64,000 nt of DNA from JACVRW01 sp963728495 (GTDB lineage: Bacteria > Actinomycetota > Thermoleophilia > Solirubrobacterales > Thermoleophilaceae), in assembly GCA_963728495.1 (NCBI GenBank), contig CAVSKI010000003.1, forward strand, positions 186,001 to 250,000. Direction: 5' to 3'. The notes under the pieces were generated by a model, which was not told where the DNA came from, made no database searches, and saw only the letters and a program-made list of their open reading frames with translations. A program made the translations under genes and the position numbers. The first letter of the stretch is position 1, and the number at the start of each line of letters is the position of its first letter. Below are positions 58,201 to 64,000 of the stretch, in pieces.

Positions 58201-58733
58201 AGGCGCGAATGGGCGGTACGGACCATGTCGCGGAGGCGGTCCGGCGTGTAGGCCGCAACCACCTCCAGGCGCTCGGGGTCCTCCCCCTCGCCCATGAAGG
58301 CGCCGAGCGCGCCGTCGAAGGCGTCGGTGGCGATTCGCTCCGCCTCGAGCTCGTCGAGCACCCGGAAGTCGGGATCGATGCCGGCGCTCAGCGCGTGGGC
58401 CCGCAGCACCCGCGAGCAGAAGCCGTGAATCGTCGAGATCCACGCGCCCTCGGCGGCCCGGGCGTCGGCGCGGCGGCCGAGCTCGAGGAAGCGCCGCCGC
58501 ACCCGGGTCTTCATCTCCGCCGCGGCCTTCTCGGTGAAGGTGATGGCGAGGATGCCCTCCACCGGGGCGGCGTCCTCTGCCACGGCCTGCACGAAGCGCT
58601 CCACCAGCACGGTCGTCTTGCCGGTGCCGGCGCCGGCCCGCACCATCAGCGAGCAGTCGCGGCGAGCGACCGCGCGTGCCTGCTCGGGGGTGAGCGAGCG
58701 CACCGAGCCGGCTGCTGCGGCTTCCCCGCTCAC
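55248..58733 (-). CDS. addA: AddA-like UvrD helicase-nuclease
   Basis: The 1161-residue protein has Walker A AGAGTGKTT (about residues 33-41), motif II FTHVLVDEFQDTNPLQ, motif III GDENQSIYGFR, motif V ATIHRAKGLEFPVV and motif VI RIFYVAVTRAQQ. A C-terminal PD-(D/E)xK nuclease carries LLVVDYKSDVLDG (about 1036). Four cysteines fit an Fe-S staple: RRCSYRFYLE at about 900 and CADCPGRPALCSW near the end. Such a nuclease unwinds and resects double-strand breaks with AddB. It overlaps addB by four bases. Confidence 0.9.
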   Translation of the reverse strand: MSGEAAAAGSVRSLTPEQARAVARRDCSLMVRAGAGTGKTTVLVERFVQAVAEDAAPVEGILAITFTEKAAAEMKTRVRRRFLELGRRADARAAEGAWISTIHGFCSRVLRAHALSAGIDPDFRVLDELEAERIATDAFDGALGAFMGEGEDPERLEVVAAYTPDRLRDMVRTAHSRLRSRGDRRPVLEEAQPPRIDGQRERLEAAARAAAAELGGAGAGKAVAAAIARLERCLAILERVPPAELADPADLDKLTLAGNAKALCTSPCDEYRQALDSYEGLCRAEREYRVHTMVRVLLDLYGERYERGKRVRSGLDFEDLELIARDLLAGDEGLRNQYAERFTHVLVDEFQDTNPLQNELIVQLERDNVFRVGDENQSIYGFRNADVEVFRGHWARAAEAGRAESITVNFRSRGELLEQIDRCFALAWGDSFEPLREAEGARDVPPRVQPCVDLLVTDKSKQRWEEELGSEDPFGAAMHGATIWRAAEARLLASHIEALRAEGGWQWRDIVLLLRATTSMGFYERALEERGIPTHVVGGRGYWAQQQVADLRHWLAALANPRDELAVYSMLSSPLAGLSLDAVALIGLHARETRRDVWWTVSELNGLSGELPDRDRRRLERFVTLFEAERRSAPQVSLETLIHRAISETGYDRHVLSLPAGGRRMANVRKLMRMAREYEAEEGRDLRGFIDTLAERDAAQPREGEAPLEAEALDAVRLMTIHRAKGLEFPVVCVGDLGKDGREDYGSLRISDDGSLGLRLASIGGGAVDSTELERIKAQQKRVGEEEEKRIFYVAVTRAQQHLVLSGATDLESLPPAEDMKEPMRWMLPGFAGEGVRRIDLRPGNVEELLPAPERHPTRPEPEPAGGEAQQELGLATLPAPRALAVSRLSYSSLEDYRRCSYRFYLERALRLPRVEAPFAADAEQGAGLGALLRGTLVHQLLEDLDFRRPRVPSEGGVAQLIESHGAVVRADEVEDLRAMVERFVASDLCGRIAGARRVRLELPFAFTLTPPGAGGRSLLLNGVVDVHAAEDSELLVVDYKSDVLDGRDPVELTAGSYSTQRLVYALAGLRSGAERVEVVHCYLERPGELAGASFETADLGRLEGELLELAGGVVDGRFVPTAQPHRELCADCPGRPALCSWSEEHTLAEPQPDRSVRSRA

Positions 58734-61657
58734 GACTCGCAGCGGCAGATAGAGGGGTAGGAGCAGCCGCCGTTCCAGGCGCAGGAGTCGGGCTTGCAGC
58801 CCAGCTCTCCGGCCCGCATCCGAGCGTCGGTGATGCGGACCTGTTCGAGCGCCCAGGCCAGCTTCTCACGGAACTCGTCCGGTGGCAGCCGGTCGTTCTT
58901 GACGAAGCCGGAGCCGAGCTCGCCCACATCCTGGGCCACCATGCCGCGCGGGCGATCGGCGCCGCCCAGCGGAAGGTAGACCCCGCCGGCGGCGCGAAGC
59001 GCCAGCAGGCGCTCCACCACCAGCATGTAGAGGGCGGCCTGGAAGCGGTTCTCCGACTCCCACGAGCCGACCTTGTAGGAATCGGCCTTCTTGCCGCTCT
59101 TGTAGTCGATCACGAGCGCCATGCCGTCGCTCGTGTCCACGCGATCGATGCGGCCGCGCACCCGGAGCCCGGGGGCGAGCTCGACCGGCTCACCGGCCTC
59201 GCCGTAGCCGAAGGCCAGCTCGAGGTGCTCGGGCTCGAAGTCGCCGTCGCGTTCGGCCTCGCGGCCGAGGAACCGCAGCAGGTCGAACTCGAGCCGCCGC
59301 GCCGCGGCGCGCACCCGGGTCTCCTTGGGGGACAGCTGGAACTCGCTGCGCTGCGCGCTCAGCTCCTCGAGCAGGATGCGCTCGGCGCGGCGGAGGTTGC
59401 CGGGTGTCACGCGCCGGGCGCCGGTCTCGTCACGCAGGCGCGTGAAGGTGCGCTGGAGCACCGAGTGGGCGTACTGCCCGCGTACCATCGCCTCCGGATC
59501 GGGCACCAGCTCGACGGGGCGGAGGATGTCGTCCACCAGCCACTTGACCGGACAGTCGGCGAAGTTCTCCAGCGCGCCGGCGGACACGGCGTCGCGGGCG
59601 CCCAGCCGCTCGAGCAGCGGGGCGCAGGTGAGCCGTGACGGTGGAGGCGGCGTGCTGCGCGGACCGGTCGCCGCCAGCGCGCGCTCGAGCTCGGCGGCGG
59701 TGGGAGCGTCCTCGGGCTCCCACGTGACCTGCGACAGCGTGCGCTTGCGCGCAGATGGGTTCGGTGCGAGCAGGTCACGCACGTCCTCGACGAAGAACGA
59801 CTCGGCCTGCGGGTTGCCCTCCTCGTCACTAGAGCGGCTCGACAGCACCAGCAGGCGCTCGGCGCGCGAGCAGCAGACGTAGAACAGGTAGCGCTCACGG
59901 TCGAGGCGGTCCTCGCGCACCGGCAGGACCAGGCCGCTGGCTCGGGCGATCTCGCGGCGGTCCTCGTCGGGCAGGAACGGCTCGGGCGACGCCGCCCGGG
60001 GAAACTCGCCCTCCTGGAGCCCGCACACGAGCACGGCCTCGAAGCGCCGTGCGCGGATGGCCTCGGGCTCCGCCACCTGCACGCGGTCGGGTTGGGGCTG
60101 CTCGCCGAGGTGGAGCTCGAGCTCGCTGAGCACGCGGAGCACCCGGCGTGGGTCGAGTTGGGTGCGCGGGTCGGCTTCGACCACTGCGCGCAGCTCGGTC
60201 AGCGCCTTGCGGGCGGCCACGTACACGCGGGGGTCGTCGAGCTCGGGGCCGTGGAGCACGGGGGCCTGACGCTCGTACGGCCCGCCGAACAGGTCGGTCA
60301 GCTGGCGCTCCAGCTCGGCCAGGAAGACAGCGGGCTCCGAGCGGGCGGCGCTCAAGCGGTCGAGGTCGTTGAGCGGCCAGCGCCGGGCCTCCCAGATCGC
60401 GCGCGCCTGCTCGGCGGAGTGCGCGCCTTCGCGGCGGACTTTCGACTCGAGGCTGTCCGCCAGAGCGGGCTGGTCGAGCAGTCCCGGCGTTCGCAGCCAG
60501 GCGAGAAGGTCGTCGGCCGAGGCCTCTCCGGGGAGCGCAGCGCAGCGCACGAGCGCGAGCAGGCCTCGGCCCAGGCCGGTGTGGCCCAGCGGCACGCTTC
60601 GGTCCAGCGAGAAGGGGATCTCATAGGCGCCGAAGACCTGCTCGAGCAGAGAGGCGTAGTCGCCGGGCCGGCGCAGGACCACGGCGATGTCACCGGGCTC
60701 GACACCGGCCCGCAGCAGCTCCAGCAGTCGCGCTCCGGCCAGTTCGATCTCGGCCCGCTGGCCGCCGCCCACGTGGAAGCCGATGGCCTCGCCGGCCTCC
60801 ACCCGCTCGCCGTCCGCCTCGTCCTCGAAGAGCCGGCGCTCCACGTGGTGCAGCGGGGCGCGCGACTGCGGCGCGTAGTGATCGTCGACCGGGGGCAGCC
60901 GCTTCTCGACGGCACCGAGAGCGAGCAGCTCCTGATGTGCGCCGGCCAGGGCCTTGAAGGCCGCGCGCCCCGGCTCGTAGGGGAGTGAGAGCGACACGTC
61001 GGCTCCGCAGTAGCGCTCACCCCCGATCGTCTCGAGCGCGTCGAGCTGGAGCGGGTTGAAGTCGTCGAAGCCGTAGACGAAGAGCGGCGTGGTCCCCCAG
61101 CGCGCGGGTTCATGGCGGAGCGCGCTCAATGCGTGCCAGGCGAACAGCTCGGGGTCGGCCAGGCCCGCGGCCTCGAGCCCCTGCCGGTACCCGCGATAGA
61201 TGGCGCTCACCTCCTCGGCATAGCGCGCCCGCGGGCCCTCGCCGGCCCACGCCCTCAGCGCCTGGGTGAAGCGAGCGGGATCGACTCGCGAGCGGCCGAG
61301 CTCGGCCACAAAGCGCGCGGCGGCGCGTACGAAGCCGGGCTGCGCCGCCGACTCGGCCAGCAGCTCGAGCTTCGCCCGGCGCACCGCCCCTTCGACGATG
61401 AGCTCGCGCTGGACCTCCGAGGCCACGCGCTCGGAGTGCCCGGCCCGGCGGGCCACCTCGCCGAAGAGCCGGTCGAAGCGCAGAACGCTCGCGCCGAATA
61501 CCGCACCACGCTCGGCCAACTCACGTTGAGCGTGCTCGACGTCCCGGAAGGCGGGCACAACCAGGATCGGCTCGTCTTCGAGGCGGGCCCGCAGCCCGCC
61601 CAGTACCTCACCCGCCTTGGCGGCGTTGGCGGGGCCGGTTACGAGGGTTAGGGGCAC
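58730..61657 (-). CDS. addB: AddB-like PD-(D/E)xK nuclease/inactivated helicase
   Basis: The 975-residue protein has the UvrD-like helicase fold but its Walker A reads GPANAAKAG, which lacks the GK[ST] pattern, so ATPase activity is probably lost. A C-terminal nuclease has ALVIDYKSGKKAD. Fe-S cysteines are FADCPVKWL (about residue 702) and CKPDSCAWNGGCSYPSIC at the C terminus. This matches AddB of AddAB complexes. A GTG start is used. The stop overlaps the addA start by four bases (ATGA), so the two are translationally coupled. Confidence 0.88.
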   Translation of the reverse strand: MPLTLVTGPANAAKAGEVLGGLRARLEDEPILVVPAFRDVEHAQRELAERGAVFGASVLRFDRLFGEVARRAGHSERVASEVQRELIVEGAVRRAKLELLAESAAQPGFVRAAARFVAELGRSRVDPARFTQALRAWAGEGPRARYAEEVSAIYRGYRQGLEAAGLADPELFAWHALSALRHEPARWGTTPLFVYGFDDFNPLQLDALETIGGERYCGADVSLSLPYEPGRAAFKALAGAHQELLALGAVEKRLPPVDDHYAPQSRAPLHHVERRLFEDEADGERVEAGEAIGFHVGGGQRAEIELAGARLLELLRAGVEPGDIAVVLRRPGDYASLLEQVFGAYEIPFSLDRSVPLGHTGLGRGLLALVRCAALPGEASADDLLAWLRTPGLLDQPALADSLESKVRREGAHSAEQARAIWEARRWPLNDLDRLSAARSEPAVFLAELERQLTDLFGGPYERQAPVLHGPELDDPRVYVAARKALTELRAVVEADPRTQLDPRRVLRVLSELELHLGEQPQPDRVQVAEPEAIRARRFEAVLVCGLQEGEFPRAASPEPFLPDEDRREIARASGLVLPVREDRLDRERYLFYVCCSRAERLLVLSSRSSDEEGNPQAESFFVEDVRDLLAPNPSARKRTLSQVTWEPEDAPTAAELERALAATGPRSTPPPPSRLTCAPLLERLGARDAVSAGALENFADCPVKWLVDDILRPVELVPDPEAMVRGQYAHSVLQRTFTRLRDETGARRVTPGNLRRAERILLEELSAQRSEFQLSPKETRVRAAARRLEFDLLRFLGREAERDGDFEPEHLELAFGYGEAGEPVELAPGLRVRGRIDRVDTSDGMALVIDYKSGKKADSYKVGSWESENRFQAALYMLVVERLLALRAAGGVYLPLGGADRPRGMVAQDVGELGSGFVKNDRLPPDEFREKLAWALEQVRITDARMRAGELGCKPDSCAWNGGCSYPSICRCES

Positions 61658-61670
61658 ACTTCCATAGTCG

Positions 61671-62315
61671 CTACTCCACCGGACTGCCTGACACGAAGAC
61701 CCCGCGCTTTGCGGCCGATTCGAAGGCCTGGGTAAAGCGCGTGGGAGGAAGCATCACCGGCGCCTCCTGCAGCTGCCAACCGCGGTTGGGACGCATGATC
61801 CAGCGGGCGATGCGCACGCGGCCGTCGTCCAGGCGCTCCACCCGAAGCTCGTCGCGCAGCTCGCCCGTGCGGCCGGGGCTGGCCCCGAAGATCCCGGACT
61901 CGGCCGGCGAGTCCGCCCCCTGGAGGGCGGGGCTGGCGGCGAGCACGTCGTTCTCGACGGCGCTGCCGAGCAGCGCGCCGATGTCGTCCGCGTCCACCAC
62001 GGGTGCGGCGCGGTCGATCTGCCCACCGCGCCAGGCCGCCATGCGCAGCCCGCCGGGCACGCGCTCCAACCGGATCTCGGCGCCGTCGTAGGGACCCACC
62101 GAGGCGAACGGTCCCCTCGAGGCCCGCGTGGTCGAGGTCGCCGCCGAGCGCCTCTTGGTACCGCTGCCCGATCCGCCCGCCGTGGAGGAACGGGGCCTAC
62201 TCTGGGCCTGGCGCTCCGGGTCCAGCACGGTGCCCTTGGTGCAGATCGGACAATCGGCGAAGAAGCGGTTGTGACGGCAGAAGGTGGGCAAGCGCGCACC
62301 TAGGTTAGCCGCCAT
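61671..62315 (-). CDS. Zinc-knuckle-like hypothetical protein
   Basis: The 214-residue protein starts with a compact CHCC cluster (FCRHNRFFADCPIC), a probable zinc site, followed by a Ser/Gly/Arg-rich linker (about residues 35-65) and a beta-rich domain (GAEIRLERVPGGLRMAAWRGG). No known domain is recognised. It precedes addB by about 13 bases and may be co-transcribed. Its start lies close to the divergent phosphoesterase start. Confidence 0.6.
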   Translation of the reverse strand: MAANLGARLPTFCRHNRFFADCPICTKGTVLDPERQAQSRPRSSTAGGSGSGTKRRSAATSTTRASRGPFASVGPYDGAEIRLERVPGGLRMAAWRGGQIDRAAPVVDADDIGALLGSAVENDVLAASPALQGADSPAESGIFGASPGRTGELRDELRVERLDDGRVRIARWIMRPNRGWQLQEAPVMLPPTRFTQAFESAAKRGVFVSGSPVE

Positions 62316-62332
62316 CACGCCCGGCTGGCACC

Positions 62333-63424
62333 ATGCTCCGGGTGAAGACCGCTGTCGTGTCCGACCTTCACCTTGGCGCCGTCGGCGGTCATGACCTCGC
62401 GCGCCGCCCCGGCGCCCTCGAGCGCTTGATCGGGGCACTCGAGGGAGCCGACCGGGTAGTTCTTCTCGGCGATGTGCTCGAGCTGCGCGAGCGCCCGGTG
62501 GCGCGGATGCTGGAGATCGTCGAGCCGTTCTTCCAGCAGCTCGGCGAGGGTCTCGAGGGCCGCAAGCTCACGCTCGTCCCGGGCAATCACGACCACGCCC
62601 TGGCCGAGCCCTGGCTCGCACGACGCAGGCTGTCCGGGGAGCCGCTCGGCCCGCAGAACGAATGGCCGGTCGGCGCACCCGAGGCCGACGGGCCGGCTGG
62701 AGTCATCGCCTCCTGGCTGCCCAAGGCCGAGGTCACGCTGGCGTACCCGGGCCTGGACCTCGCCCCCGGCGTGTATGCGACCCACGGCCACTACCTCGAT
62801 CTGCACCTGACCGTGCCGCGCCTCGAGTCGATCGCGGCCTCGGCCATGGCGCGCCTCACCGGGCGTGGCCCCGACCCGGTCAGCGCAGGCGACTTCGAGG
62901 CCATCCTCGCTCCGCTCTACGGCTTCTACGCCGGCCTGGCGCAGGGCGCCTCGCCCGCCGCTCTGGAGCGCGGCGGGACCATGTCGCGATCGGTCTGGAG
63001 CCAGGTCACCGGCAATGGCGCTGGGCGGCTGCTGCTCGGCCGCGTGACCATCCCCGCGGCCGTGGCCACGCTCAACCGGCTCAAGATCGGCCCGTTCAGC
63101 CCGGAGCTGACCGGCGCCGAGCTGCGCCGCTCCGGGCTGCTGGCGATGGGCCGGGTGGCCGAAGCGCTCGCGCCGGACGCCGAGCACGTGGTCTTCGGGC
63201 ACACCCACCGGCCGGGACCGCTACCGGGGGATGTTCCGGCCGAATGGCTCAGCCTGTCCGGAATCCGGCTCTGGAACAGCGGTTCCTGGTTCTTCGAGCC
63301 CGCGTTCGTCTCCGAGCGCGCCGAACGGAGTCCCTACTGGCCGGGAACTGTCCTGTGGCTGGAGCCCGGCCGCCCGCCGCGCGTCGACAACGCGCTGCGC
63401 GGCTACGCGGCGCTGAGCGCGTAG
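62333..63424 (+). CDS. Metallophosphoesterase
   Basis: The 363-residue calcineurin-like enzyme has the metal motifs VVSDLHLG, VVLLGDVLEL, LVPGNHDHALA, ATHGHYLD and VVFGHTHRPG. Such proteins hydrolyse phosphodiesters, nucleotides or UDP-diacylglucosamine-like lipids. The substrate here is unknown. Its ATG is 17 bases from the divergent zinc-knuckle gene. The 3' end overlaps the monooxygenase gene by 22 bases. Confidence 0.9.
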   Translation: MLRVKTAVVSDLHLGAVGGHDLARRPGALERLIGALEGADRVVLLGDVLELRERPVARMLEIVEPFFQQLGEGLEGRKLTLVPGNHDHALAEPWLARRRLSGEPLGPQNEWPVGAPEADGPAGVIASWLPKAEVTLAYPGLDLAPGVYATHGHYLDLHLTVPRLESIAASAMARLTGRGPDPVSAGDFEAILAPLYGFYAGLAQGASPAALERGGTMSRSVWSQVTGNGAGRLLLGRVTIPAAVATLNRLKIGPFSPELTGAELRRSGLLAMGRVAEALAPDAEHVVFGHTHRPGPLPGDVPAEWLSLSGIRLWNSGSWFFEPAFVSERAERSPYWPGTVLWLEPGRPPRVDNALRGYAALSA

Positions 63425-64000
63425 GCCTCTTCGTCGAACTCGCGCGTGCGCTTGCGAAAGGGCCAGGTGAAGTAGGGCCAGAGCGTCGAGTTGCGGCCGT
63501 TGCGGTCGATGTAGTAGCTGGCGCAACCTCCCGTGACCCAGACCGTCCCCTCGGTCAGCTCCTCCAGTTCGCGGTTGTAGGCGCTCTGCGCCCCTTCGCG
63601 CACCTCGACCGTCCGGGCGCCCCGGCGGCGCATCGCCCGCAGCGCACCGGCCACGTACGCAACCTGCGACTCGATCATGAACACGATCGAGGTGTGACCC
63701 AGCCCCGTGTTGGGGCCGGTGAGGAAAAACAGGTTGGGAAAGCCGGCCACCGACGCGCCCTTGTACGCGCGAGGCGAGCCGTCCCATGCCCCGGCCAGCG
63801 TGCGGCCTTCGCGGCCGCGGATCGATTCGGCGATCGGGATGTCGGTCACGTGGAAACCGGTGCCGAGGATGATCGTGTCCACCTCACGCTCGCCGCCGTC
63901 GGCGGTCACGACGGAGTGGCTGCGAATCTCGCGAATCCCGTCGGTGATCAGCTCCACGTTGGGCCGCATCAGAGCGGGATACCACTCGTCGGTGGGGAGG
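63403..64000 (-). CDS. Flavin-containing monooxygenase/Baeyer-Villiger-type, C-terminal part
   Basis: The C-terminal 199 residues of a flavoprotein monooxygenase are visible. The frame is open to the window edge (TDEWYPALMRPNVELITDG). The conserved segments DTIILGTGFHVTD (ATG motif of FMO/BVMO proteins), FPNLFFLTGPNTGLGHTS and GCASYYIDRNGRNSTLWPYF match cyclohexanone-type monooxygenases. The N-terminal Rossmann FAD and NADPH domains lie beyond the edge. Confidence 0.88.
   Translation of the reverse strand, partial: LPTDEWYPALMRPNVELITDGIREIRSHSVVTADGGEREVDTIILGTGFHVTDIPIAESIRGREGRTLAGAWDGSPRAYKGASVAGFPNLFFLTGPNTGLGHTSIVFMIESQVAYVAGALRAMRRRGARTVEVREGAQSAYNRELEELTEGTVWVTGGCASYYIDRNGRNSTLWPYFTWPFRKRTREFDEEAYALSAA

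Noticed and set aside
55248..61657. An anti-phage defence nuclease-helicase system
   Set aside because: The two proteins fit the AddAB repair complex by domain order, length and gene coupling. No other defence genes lie nearby.
1..64000. CRISPR arrays, tRNA or rRNA genes
   Set aside because: No regularly spaced repeats, tRNA cloverleaf sequences or rRNA segments were recognised in reading through both strands.

Overview
The window is a GC-rich (roughly 70 percent), densely packed bacterial chromosome segment. It most likely comes from a deep-branching actinobacterium of the Thermoleophilia/Solirubrobacterales type. This rests on the gene content: a CysO-CysM-Mec/MoeZ sulfur-carrier cysteine pathway, a WS/DGAT acyltransferase, Rrf2-led SUF genes, NarL-type two-component pairs, twin-arginine ferritin-like proteins and an AddAB-like nuclease pair. 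Many starts are GTG. At least nine genes show a TANNNT box exactly seven bases before the start codon, which suggests frequent leaderless transcription. No rRNA, tRNA or CRISPR array was seen.

Layout. 1-8.5 kb: end of a hydantoinase-B-like gene, a 3-hydroxyisobutyrate-dehydrogenase-like enzyme, a DUF1802 protein, an HExxH protein, a GAF-GGDEF sensor and two acyl-CoA dehydrogenases. 8.5-16 kb: the pieces of protein-bound-sulfide cysteine synthesis (JAMM peptidase, CysM, CysO, rhodanese-MoeZ), mixed with two Tat-exported ferritin-like proteins plus TatA, a membrane GGDEF protein, an isochorismatase and a cupin. 16-19 kb: a two-component system and a SCO-type protein. 18.6-25 kb: sufR-C-D-S-U and, past an inverted methyltransferase gene, sufB. 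25-35 kb: a QueA-like enzyme, an SDR, a second two-component system, envelope proteins, GDPD, a tyrosine phosphatase and IspH.

35.2-40.3 kb is a likely mobile or accessory island. It is bounded by 113-bp inverted repeats (2 mismatches) and holds a frameshifted metallo-beta-lactamase-fold gene, an ECF sigma factor with a SnoaL-like tail, a YCII/DGPF protein, a SnoaL-cupin fusion, a membrane protein and a remnant of an MFS exporter. It contains no recognisable transposase.

40.3-49.7 kb: an M28 peptidase diverging from a WS/DGAT acyltransferase (both frameshifted), an alpha/beta hydrolase, a lipoate-ligase-like protein with SufT, FxsA, a P-loop kinase, a cupin, a HAD hydrolase, a TetR regulator and a flavin-pocket protein. 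49.8-53.5 kb: an operon of three pilin-like proteins with large extracellular parts. 53.5-64 kb: an alpha/beta hydrolase, a thermonuclease, AddA and AddB homologues, a zinc-knuckle protein, a metallophosphoesterase and the end of a flavin monooxygenase.

The sulfur theme links several regions. SUF builds Fe-S clusters, used for example by IspH, the SufR-like regulator and the nuclease modules of AddA and AddB. CysO/MoeZ/CysM/Mec make cysteine, the sulfur donor for SufS, and SufT lies further downstream. Five genes (sufD, the MBL gene, M28, WS/DGAT and pilW) are each broken by one apparent extra base and would be intact without it. This pattern looks more like assembly error than five independent pseudogenes, but only re-sequencing can decide.
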